Assembly (NCBI GenBank): GCA_014898425.1 | Contig: RCSZ01000009.1 | Location: 496,001 to 560,000 of the forward strand | Length of the DNA stretch: 64,000 bases | Direction: 5' to 3' | From: Botryotinia globosa | Taxonomy: Eukaryota; Ascomycota; Leotiomycetes; Helotiales; Sclerotiniaceae | In this document: positions 49,425 through 61,259 of the stretch, piece by piece | Layout: every line of letters starts with the position of its first letter | How positions within the stretch are numbered: the stretch's first letter is position 1 | Translations under genes and position numbers: made by a program | The notes under the pieces: model-generated | What the model saw: the letters and a program-made list of their open reading frames with translations, nothing else | Told to the model about the DNA's origin: nothing | Databases searched by the model: none

Positions 49425-50545
49425 CAGATCGATATAACATCCCAAAATCGAGGTATCTTTGTATTTTCGACTTTATTATATAGAATCAACTTTCTATATC
49501 CTTTATAAACTCTTTTATTTAATTCAATAATTACTCTTATAACAATATCATTAAATAATAGATTTATGATATCAGATTATCCTTTATAATTACTAAACCC
49601 TAGATTTATATATTTATCGAATCCATAATCCCTATCCAATTTCAATCAATTTTATATAGTTAAAAGAAAAAAAAGTAGAATAAATACTCAAGTATTTCCC
49701 TTTTTTAAAGTTAATTATTATAATTAAAATATTATTTCAAATATATTAGATATTATTCAAAAATAGCTCAATATTTTTGAATATAATATAAAAAGCAAAT
49801 ATACGGTTATTATAAATCTTATAATATTATTCGATATTTTTATAATATTTTATACAAATATATCTAATATAATTTTATAAAGGAATTTATTGGTTTTATA
49901 ATTAATTTTATAATTTTTTTTTTTTTTTTGATTATTATTTTTTTTGTATTTTTGATATCTATATTCAGTCCTTTATTTATATTGTATTTATTATTAATTT
50001 TAAAATCTTTATAAAAACAATCAAGTTTGATAATATAAATAATAATAGAAATAATATATTTTCTAAATCTAGAAATATATAATTCGAAAAAATCTTTTAT
50101 AGTTTTATATTAAAAAGAAATTTCATTTCGAATTATATTCAATATTAGAATTGGAAATTGTTTATTAAATATAAGCTCTTAGTTTTATTTAATCAATTCT
50201 TTATTTTTGTTTTTCAATAAATTTTATAGAAATTATTGAAAATCTTTATTTTCTTTATAAATCTAAATAATAAAGCAATTATAATAAACAAAATCTTTAT
50301 TTTTAATAAAGTTTTTGTATAAATAAAGAAATATCTAATTATTATTAAATTCTTTAATTATAAAATCAATAAATATTCTAATAAAATTATTTGAATTATT
50401 TTATTTATTAAAACAATCCGTTTTTTTATTTTTTTTAATATTAACAATTTTTTTAAATTAATTGAAAAGAAATATATTATAATTCAATACAATCTAAGCT
50501 ATTAAGAATATTACTTTTTTTTAAATATAATCAATTCTCTTTTAT
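49425..50545 (-). mobile_element. RepA copy 4 (right arm), C-terminal end
   Basis: This is the mirror of 40,213-41,338. The minus strand carries the same C-terminal frame, ending near 49,424. It runs to the RepC junction at 50,546. Confidence 0.75.
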
Positions 50546-53396
50546 TGGAGGTTACCTCCTTAATATTCTTATCGCCTACGAGGGCCGAAGGTGTGTATAC
50601 AGTAGAACTGGTTATACCGGAATGAAATATTTAACTAATTAATCTAATATAAAAAGGATTCCGATATAAAACTAATAAGGTATTAAAACATTAACATTTT
50701 GTGATTCAAAATCATCAACTTTATTCTATATTAAAATAATTTAGTATAATTTCTTACATTTTTTCTTAATCGAATTTAAACTTTATTTTACACTTTCTTT
50801 TTTATAGATTTTTTAATTAAACTAATATTAGAAATACCTTACTATTCTTGATATTTAATTAGAATCTAAATAGCTTCAAGAGTTTGAAAATGATTAATAA
50901 AAGATTCTATTTCCTTTTCTATTTTTTCATTCTTTTTATTTTTTTCAATTATTTCTTTAGTTTGAATAATATTATTAATTAAAGTATCCAGATTATTATC
51001 ATTTTTAATAATATATTCTAAATAAATGAAATATACTTTTATATATCTAATATATTAATTATAATATTTTGATATTTCAAATATATTAAAATAAAGTATA
51101 AAAATTTTAAAGCTTTTTAGAATCTTATTATACTATTAATAATATTACAAATTGTAATTCTAGATTAATATATTATAATTTATTTCAATAATTTGAAATA
51201 ATATAGCTTTTGATATCTATTCAAATTAATATACTTTATTAAATTATTATAAAATATCAAATTTTTTAAAATAATTCAGATTATTATCAAAGTATTCAAT
51301 TATAAATCTAATAGATTAGTATTATAAATAAAACTTCCAATTTATATAATATTTTAATCAAAAGATTGATATTTAAATATAAAATTTGAGGATAATTATA
51401 TATCTTTATATTATATAGTTTATCTAAATTAATCAGAATATTTACAATTAGTTTATATATCAAGAAATTATTTATAATAAATAATACTTTCTATTCTATT
51501 ATTTTATAATACTATCAAACTATATAAAATATTTAGCAAATATATTATTATTTATTCAAAATCTCGAATTGATTAATATTTTATTTCTAAACTATTAAGA
51601 ATAATTAATTCTATTTTTCTAAATATCTATAGAATATATATTTTCTAATAATCTATAAAGAAAGTTTATAAATATTTATAAAGTTATTAATAAGGAATAC
51701 TATTAATCAAGCTTTTTCCTTTTTTTCTATTTACAGATTTGAATATAGAAAGTATACAATCTAATCTGTTTTTTCAAAAGAAATCTATTCATTACAATTA
51801 TAAATATTATTTGTATTATATAAAACTATAATATATTGTATTTTTTTTATTATAATATTTATTTCAAGATTTATTTCTATAGAAATACCCTTACCAAATC
51901 AATACCTTTTTTATATAGAATTATATTTCTTAAAGCTATTAATAAACTAATTGATTAAATCTTTTCTTTAATTAAATAATAAAGATTTATTTTTATATTC
52001 AAAAAGCTTTTTCCAAAATTCTATAGTTTTAAGATATAGAATTTTATTTGTAATAGATTTTGTATTAAAATAATAATTATATCGAATTTATTATTCAAAT
52101 AAAGTTTTTTCGAAAATAGAGTAAATAGAAGATTGAGTTTTAGATTGAATTAATTTATATTTTAAAAGTTTTATTATATCAAGCTATTCGAATTTTCTTA
52201 TTTAAAAGATTATTAATAATCGATTTTTTTAATTTTATATTATATTAAGCTTTATATTATACTATTATATTATTATATCTTCTATTCCTATATTAGAGTT
52301 TTTCCATTATACTCTTAAACTCTTTTTGTTAATTTATTGAATTGATTCAAAAGTTATAATAACTAACTCTTTTCGATTCTTTCAATAACAATAATAATAA
52401 TAATATTATATTTGAAATCATTTCTTTTAATATATAATATATTAATCAATAATCAGAGTTTATACTGGAATTTAATCAATTTAGTTTAATATTCTAATTT
52501 TCATTGAAATTTCGGTATTTCTATATAAATTTCGGAAAAACCGAGAAAAAAAATTCCGGTATATCCAAGATTCCGGTATATCCCAGTCCGGTATAGTCAA
52601 GTTCTACTGTAGACACGAAAAAAGAGAACCTCGCTTAGTGAGACCCGATTCAAGCAATCTGATTGGCTGGATTCAAGCGATCTGATTGGCTCGACTTTCT
52701 TGGCATTGTGGCCATAGCGCAACTCTTACTTTTTCAACGAAATCATTTAAATTAGTTTATTTAAGCCAATATAAATTGAATGAAAAAAAAAGAAAAGTAG
52801 TAACTATATATAAGAAACTAAGGGCTTTCAAATGATATATTTTTTATATTACTAGCTTTAAAACTAAGGGTTTTATAAAGGGTTTAAATTAAATAATATA
52901 TAAATTTTATAATATAAATTTCTAGGTTTTTTTAATGAAATTATTTAAATTAGCTTATTCAAGCTAATATGAATTGAATAAAAAAAAGAAAAGTAGTAAT
53001 CATATATAAGAAACTAAGGGCTTTCAAATGATATATTTTCTATATTACTAGTTTCAAAACTGAGGTTTTATAAAAGGTTGAAATTGAAGTAGTATAAATA
53101 TAACTAAAGCTTATATAATCAATTAAAAGAGGTTTATATTGAATATAACTAATCTAATATTAATAAAAATTATTTTAATATTATAGCTTTTATAATTCAG
53201 TAATATAATTAATAATTCGAAATGAAATGACCCCACTAAAATATAATAAAAATGAAAAATATAAATAAAAAAAGGTAAACCGACTTCGCCTGCAAGCTTT
53301 CAATAAAATTTCTTTTTTAGATTTTTATAATTATAAATATAATTATATAATACTTTCTCAAAAGCAAGGGGTCCGGGGGCTCGCAGGCCCCTGGTA
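50546..53396 (+). mobile_element. RepC with pogo insertion (right arm)
   Basis: This is the mirror of 37,348-40,212. It starts with GGAGGTTACCTCC (50,547-50,559; one base shorter than in the left arm) and ends in the GC hairpin at 53,363-53,396. It includes the GC island (52,612-52,730) and the 196-bp tandem duplication (about 52,740-53,075). Confidence 0.65.
50600..52609 (-). mobile_element. pogo/Fot1-like transposon (right arm)
   Basis: This is the mirror copy, 2,010 bp, flanked by TA (50,598-50,599 and 52,610-52,611). It is 11 bp shorter than the left copy, and the differences I compared are mainly single-base indels. The transposase C-terminal remnant is on the minus strand at about 50,725-51,030. 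Confidence 0.85.
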
Positions 53397-56300
53397 TTCA
53401 TTACAATTATTAAATAAATATATATAAAGAATTAATAGATATTAATTATACAATATTATTCAAATATATCAATTATTATAAACTATTTAAAATTAAATAT
53501 AATAAATACTTTATTATTTTTAATATAAAAATAATATTATAATATTCCTTATTAAAATAAGTTTTAAATTATTTAGAAAATAGGAGAGATTTAGTACAAA
53601 AGGATAATATATTTATTGAAATTTCTAAAATAGAAATATCTAATATTTCTATAACTGTAATTGTAAAATCTATCAATAATATAAGTATACTATTATTATT
53701 ATTTAATATAAATAAATTAAATCTATTTCTATTATTAATCAAATTCTAATTCAAAACTCCAATATAAACTTTTGTAATTATAATCCAAGATTCATTCTTT
53801 TTGAATAAACATCTTTAGATTATATTTGAAAATAAATAAAGAAAAGGATAAGAATCTCTTTTACTATATATAAAATTTAATAAGTTTAATATATTCAATT
53901 CAAAAAAAATATTTCATTAATAGTAATAGAATATAACAAATTTTATAATAAGATTTATAATTGATAGATTTAATAATATAATCTATAAAATTTATTAAAT
54001 TAATATTAATATAAGTATTTCTATATATATAACAATTTTTATAATTTTTAATATTTAATAAATTAATATTATATATATTTAGAAACTCTAAATAATTATT
54101 AATATATAAACTCAAAACTATTTAAATTTATAATTATTATGTTTTAATAAACTCCTAGGATTTTAAAAACCTTAAAGAGTTAGATTGTCTTTAGATTATG
54201 ATATATATATATAAAGATATTAATTTTATATATCTAATAATATTAATTTATATATAATAAAAATCTTTTTAAATTATATAAATAAAAACATTATATTTAA
54301 TTATATATTAGTTGGGTATAACAAGGCAATTAATTATATATTCTATTTAATTCTATTATCTCATATTAGCAAAAAGTGATTTCATATTTGATATTATATA
54401 TTCGAATTCGAAATATAATCTAAATACAAAGATTTTGAATTTAATATATTAATCTAATAATAATATATAAACTTTATTAATATCCCTAATAAGTTTATAT
54501 ATAAAATTGACTATATCAATTAATTTTATTTTTTCAAATGTCTTTTTTTACTAAAATTATTATTAAAAAAATATATATAATAACTCAAATTATAAAATAT
54601 AAATTATATTATTCTAACAGAAAATATAACTCTATTAAAGACAATATTATTATAAAATTCTAGAAATGGAATTAAAAAAACTCTTTGATTTAATATATAT
54701 TAATATAATCTGCTTTTCTAATCTTTCTCTTTACAAATAAAATAATAATCGAAATATATATAACAGATTTTATAACAATAATAAATATTATTATTTATAT
54801 AATTAATAAATCTAATAAAGAAAATAATAAAGTTATATTATAATAACTTTCAAATATACGAAATATATTAAGATTAATTTTATAAATATAATACTTTAAA
54901 TAAAAATATTCTTTAAATAAATCAAATCTTTGATAAAATAGTTAATAAACAAAAAGATAATTATTAAAAGAATATTATAAATAAAATCAAAAATAATAAA
55001 AAGTTTTATAGAATTATTAATTAATATTAATTAAGATTTAATCTAGAATTGTTTTTATTATATATTAATAGAAATCTTATTGAAGATATTATAAAGAAGA
55101 TTAAAACTTTGTATAAAGAAATTCTCGATTATTTAATATTTTTGATAATTTTGAATATAATCCCCTTAAAAATTGAAATGAATTGAATATTCTAAATGAT
55201 TTTTAATTTGTTTCGATAGAAAAAATCGAATATAATATTATTAAAATCTTTAATATTTTATTAAATATCAATTATATTATAATATAAATATTCAAAGTCT
55301 ATTAATTAGTAATTAATAATACTTTATATAAGCTTTACAATCGATATTTAATATTTAGTTTTATTCTATAAATCTAAAAATTTATTAAAATAATTATATT
55401 ATTCAAGATTAATAAAAAAAATAAATCCTTTGTTTATTCCTAACAATCAATTATATTTATTTTTTATATTTTAAATTTTTGAAAAGAATTATAGTTTATT
55501 GTTTTAATATAAACTATATTAATTAATAATGTTTTTAATTTATAATATAAAACAAACTCTTTTTAAAAGAATTATTATAAATCTAATTGTTTGCTTTATA
55601 TATAATATAAAAACTGTTTTTTCCTAAAGATTAGGAAATTATTATAATCATTATAAATATTTAAAAAATTTGATATATTTTTAAAACAAAGATTATTCGA
55701 AAAAATAATCAAATAAAACTAATCTCTAACTCTTTTAAAATTAATTAATTCTTTCCTTATCAATTAATATATTCAAGTTTATTTAAAGAATTTAATTATA
55801 TCTAATTATAGGGTTATATATAGAATATTATAAAACTCTTCTTTTTCCCTAATTTTATATATATTATATTTAATTAAATTTATATTACAAAATATAAAAC
55901 TATGTTTTGAATATATTAATAATCTTTATTTATATTAAACCTTTTAATTTCTAAATTCCAATATTCTTATTCTAATAAATAATATAAAAAAAATCTTTGA
56001 ATAGAATAATAATAATAAAATTATTTTTATTTTTGAAAAACTCAAATGATTTATTTTATTAAAAAAAAAAGGATTATATTTCTTCTTATATTATTAATAA
56101 GGAATTTATTATTATACTAATTATTATAATTAAAAATAAAGTAATAATCTACTTTAAATGATTTGAAATTTGATTTAATAGGAAATTCTTTTTTAAAAAA
56201 ATATATTATTATAAAGATTATTAAAATTCAAATAGTAATATATTATATCCACAATTTTACAAAAACAATTAATAACTCTTCAATTTCAATTTTATATAAA

Positions 56301-58134
56301 GCTATTATCACCTATATTGTTTCTTTTTTTATATATAGAATTAAAATATAATTCAATAATAAAATAAAATCATTTTGTATTTAATATATTATTTATAATT
56401 TTATCAGTTTTTTTCTAAATAGATTGATATATTGATTTATTAAAATAAATATTTATTCTAATATTTAAAAATATACTTCTGATTGGAAAACTATTCATCA
56501 ACAATTACTTTTTTTAGAGATATAGATATTCTATTTATTAATATAATATTAAATAAAGCTAAACTTTAATTTACTATATATATCTAATTAATAAATATCG
56601 TTTACTTTATAATCCATTAAATTACAATCTTTATTTATTATTTAAAAATAAAAATATTAATTAATAATAGAATCTAAAATCAAAATTTAATATTTAGAAA
56701 TAATTTTTTCTAATATTGTATATTTTATATTATAATCTTTATATTTCTTTTTAAAATATTAATAAATTTAATAAAGATATTAATAAGGAAATAATATTAT
56801 TAGCTTCAAGAAATAATAATCTTATTTTTCTTTTAATAAGATTTTAATTTTTTCAAATAGTTTTAAATAAATTATTAATAAAGAAAGGCTTATTAAATAT
56901 AAATATATAGTATATCAAAATAAAGAGTAAATCGCTATTAATTCAGATTTGATTAATAATATCTTATATATTTTTGATTTAGAAGCAATTAGAGTTTATA
57001 TAAATCTTAAATATACTCTAAGAATTCTTTTATTTAATAAATAATATTTATAGTTTTATATTAATAATATTTTAATAATTTAATATTTATATAATAATAT
57101 ATTCAATTCCTTTTAATAGACTTTCTATATTATCAAAATGCTATATAGATTTTTGATATCAAGGTTTGTTAATTCTTTGAATATATAAATATTAAAGGAA
57201 TGAAATTATTGATAAATTTATCAATCTTAAAGTCTGCAAATCTATTTGGGATTTAAAATCTATTTCAATATTTATTATTAATAGAGTAGAGATTATTATT
57301 AAAAAGTTTTATAATCGAATAGAATAATTCTAATAGAAAAAATGATAATTTATTTTTTCAAATATTTATAATAAATAGAATCTTACTTATATAATTAAAC
57401 TTTCTTTGGAATTAGATTTATTAAGAAAAATACTATATTATATTCTAATTATATATATAGAATATAAAGATTTATATAATATCATAAAAAATTCCAATAT
57501 CAAAACATTAACTTAGAATACTTCTATAATTATTAAAAGACTCCTGAATATTTGATATTATATTATAAATCACTAATTTAATTCAAAAAATGATTTAAAT
57601 AATTATTTTCTATTTCTATTCTTATTAATAATAAAAAACTTTAGTTATCTCTTATTTCTAATATTACAATTGCTAATATTAACCGAATTCTTTGAAATTA
57701 TCTGATTCTATACTAATATCTACCCCTACTAAGAATATTCAATATTTCTTTCCTTTTTTTTTTCTCTTTCTTTTTTTTAATTGAATTTTATTCTTCCCTT
57801 ATTTAATTTAAATAATAATTAAAGAATATAATAAGAATTTCTTCTAATATTAATATATTTTATAAATATATACTCTTATAGTTTATATTCGTTTGTTTTT
57901 AAAAAATCACATTTAGTTTTTTAAAATTCTGAAAATATTATTAGTTTTATTTCAATTAATAAAGAAGGAGTTATTCAAATAAACTCTAATCTTTATATAT
58001 ATAAATTGCTTTTTAAAATATTAAATAAATCTATAGCTTAATATATCCCTATACCCCTTGGGAGGTTCCTAGGGTTAGTTTTAAGCCAGCTCAATGAATG
58101 TTAATAAATACTACTACTACTACTACTTGATATA
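53397..58134 (-). mobile_element. RepA copy 4 (right arm), main part
   Basis: This is the mirror of 32,607-37,347, ending with TACTACTACTACTACTACT at about 58,130. The frame equivalent to 33,478-33,642 lies at about 57,100-57,265 on the minus strand. Other frames of 60-70 codons here are A+T-biased shadows. Confidence 0.8.
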
Positions 58135-58400
58135 AATATTTACTTTGATAATACATTGTTATATTCTTTAAAATTATATATAGTTTTTTCAAAATCTTTG
58201 AATATTATTATTCTATTTCAATTAATAAAAAAGAATTACTCAAAAAAACTTTTTAGGTTTTTATATATATTATCTACCTTTTATAATAATATTTTAAAAT
58301 CAATAACTTAATATATTACTATACTCCTTAAAAGATTTCTAAAATCGGTTTTATACTAATTTACTAGATATCAATAAATACTACAACTACTACTATTATT
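58135..58400 (-). mobile_element. RepA end fragment (right arm)
   Basis: This is the mirror of 32,335-32,606, a truncated ~265 bp RepA end finishing in ACTACTACTATTATTACTACT. Confidence 0.65.
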
Positions 58401-59330
58401 ACTACTATATTTTTTTTAAAAAATAATGATTTTTCTTGAACAAAATCAGATCCAAATAATATTATTAATCATAAGTATTTTTAGCTCTATTATATTATAA
58501 TATAACATAAAGCTAATATATAGAACTTTTTTGGATTAGAAAAACTCAAAATAATAATCATAGGTATATAATAAATATTTCAAATGATATATTTTTTTAA
58601 TATTTATTTCCAAGCTAAGATTTGTATAAAGAACTAAAATCTTTATCATATATATATTATTAAAGCTTATATAATCAATTGCAAACAATTTTCTTTGATT
58701 ATAATGAATACTATATTAATCAAAACAATTTTATATTATGGCTCTCATAATCTAATAATATAATTATTAATTCGAAGTGAAAATTATGGAATCAAACATA
58801 ATTAATTATAAAAGAAAATTCGAATTCCAATTGAAATAAATCTATTTAAAAAGAATTCAATTTATTATGTTTCTATAAACAGTAATAAACTGAGTTTATC
58901 TATTAGATTTCTTGAAACTTTCTTTTTGAAATCTTATAATAATAATTTCAATCAAATTATACATTCTTAAAATACAAAGGGTAAGATCTCGCAGTTCTTC
59001 AATATCAAAATTAATATTTTTGATTTCATTATTTACAAATAGAATATAACAAACTTTAAAATATAATCTCAATTATATTGATTCAATCTTAAATTTTCAA
59101 TTCTTATAATTCTTAGGTATCATTTTTTATTGCAAAAAGAGAATTTAATATATGATTTTTGAATTCACAAAATTTTACACAAAATTTTGAGAAGTTAAAA
59201 TCTTTTATAACTTCTTAATAAAATCTATTAGAATAGATTTTAAATCTTATTATAAATTCAGATTATGATTATTTTTAAAGGCTTAATCGTGTTTTTCAAT
59301 GAATGGATATTTAAAAGAATACTTAGTAGA
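58401..59330 (+). repeat. RepC-related segment (right arm)
   Basis: This is the mirror of 31,397-32,334, including the GC-richer spot GGGTAAGATCTCGCAGTTC at about 58,979. Confidence 0.5.
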
Positions 59331-61229
59331 AGTAGTAGTAGTATTTATTAACATTCAACGAGCTGGTATAAGGCTGACCCTAGGAATCTCCTAAAAGATA
59401 TAGAGATATATTAAGTTATGGATTTAAAATATATTATAAAGAGTAGATTGTATATATAAAAACTAAAAGATTTATTTGAACAATTTCTCTTTTATTAATT
59501 AAAATAGAATTAATAATATTCAAAGGTTTTGAAAAGCTAAATATAATTCTAAGGAATTAATAAATACATATTATAAAAACAAGTATTTATAAAAATAATT
59601 GAAATTAATATATATATATATATAATATATATAGAAAGAAAGAAATCCTTATTGTTTTTTTTTAATTATTATTGAAATAAAATGAAGAAGAAATAAGATT
59701 TTAATTTAAAAAAAAGAAGAGAAAGAATTGTTATTAGTAGGAATAAATATTAAAATAAAATAAAATTATTCCATGGAATTTAATCAAAATAATAATTGGA
59801 ATATTAAAAACAAAAAGTAATTAAACCTTTCTATTATTAAAATTAATAGAAATAAAATTAACTATTTAAATCATTTTTCAAATTGAACTAACAACTTTCA
59901 ATAAAGTATTAAATATTTAGAAATCTTTTAGCAATTATAAAAACAATTTAAATTAATATTTTGATATTTGAATTGTTTATAATATTATATAAAATCTTTA
60001 TATTCTAAATATATATTAAAAATATAATATAATATTTTTCATAATAGATTTAATTTCAAAGAAAGTTTTATTATATAAATTAAATTCTATTTATTATATA
60101 TTTTTGATAGAATAGATTATTATTTCTATTATTAATATTATTTCGAATAAAAGCTGAATTCTCTAATTATAATATCAACTTTATTAACAATAGATTTTGA
60201 AGTGAATCTCAGATTCTGAATAGATTTATAGATATTGAAATCAATAAATTTATTAACTATTTTATTTCCCTCAATTCTAATATGTTTAAGGAATTAATAG
60301 ATTCTAATATCGAAAATCTGTATAGTATTTTAACAAATATAGAAAACTTATTATTAAAAATCCAATGTGTTATTATATAGATATTAGATTATTGAGATAT
60401 TATTTATATAAAGTTATAAATATTATAGATTAAATGAGGGGATTTATAAAGTATATTTGAGATATAATATATTTTAATTGTTTTTATATTGAAAATATAA
60501 AAAACAGAATTGATTATATTAAAGTTTATAACAAGTTGTTTTCTATTTTAATAGATTATATATCTATATTCTATAAATTTCCTTTTGTTTTCAATTTATT
60601 CAAAACTATTTGAGAAAATTGAAATCTTGTTAAAACGGAATTGAAATTATTATTTTTTGAAATTAATTAAAGTAATTTCTTTATTAATATTTTCTATCAA
60701 ATCAATTCTATATTTTAAAAAGAAATTTAAAGATTTTAATATAAATTATATAATATTCGAAAAAAGGGTTTCTAAATACTAAATTTTGTTTTGAGGATTT
60801 ATTGATATTCAGCTTTTCTATTTTTGATAATAAATAAAGATAATATATAATAGATTATAAAATACAAGATATTCACTATCTAAATATATATAGCGAAATA
60901 AAGCTTAATATTATTTAATATAATATCAATTAAAGAAGTATTTAAATTTCAAAAAAGTATTATAATAAATATAGTTTTCTATATAAAAAGAATACCTTTA
61001 ATTATAAAAATAAATATTTATTTAAAAAGATTAATATATTATTCCATTTAAAAAGAAATGATAAGATTACAATTAATATATTAAATATAAAATGGATTTA
61101 TTCTATTATTATATTATATTTATTTTATAAATAACAAAGGGATAATATAAAAATTATTATTTGATATAATACTTAAACTAAAAATGATTAATTGTTTTTA
61201 TAAAATTACAAATATATAAATTATTCTAA
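59331..61229 (+). mobile_element. RepA copy 3 mirror, truncated at the second turn
   Basis: This is the reverse complement of 29,481-31,396. RepA copy 3 continues to 25,391 on the left side, but here it stops abruptly at 61,229 where the sequence reverses again. Confidence 0.8.
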
Positions 61230-61259
61230 CAATATATATATATATAATATAATATTACT
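61230..61259. other. Second inversion junction
   Basis: Thirty bases of TA-rich filler (AATATATATATATATAATAT, then AATATTACTT) separate the end of the right arm from a third copy that restarts with ATAATAATTTAAATTATTAA. The filler is absent from the corresponding position at 29,440-29,485. Confidence 0.8.

Larger units (their letters stand above)
45391..49430 (-). mobile_element. RepA copy 5, right arm
   Basis: This is the mirror of 41,340-45,390, with the same interruption at 45,470-46,964. It ends where the C-terminal boundary of the next RepA copy begins. Confidence 0.7.
45391..61229 (-). repeat. Right arm of the palindrome
   Basis: This is the reverse complement of 29,481-45,390, carrying the same elements in opposite order. 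Long GC-containing blocks, for example 52,560-52,740 against 38,030-38,200, agree base for base apart from homopolymer lengths. The arm stops at GAATAATT...CTAAC pairing (61,229 with 29,481). Confidence 0.95.

Noticed and set aside
53900..56351. Frames of 62-71 codons rich in Ile, Asn and Tyr
   Set aside because: They are chance open runs in A+T-rich RepA sequence, not conserved in register in other copies as far as I could follow.
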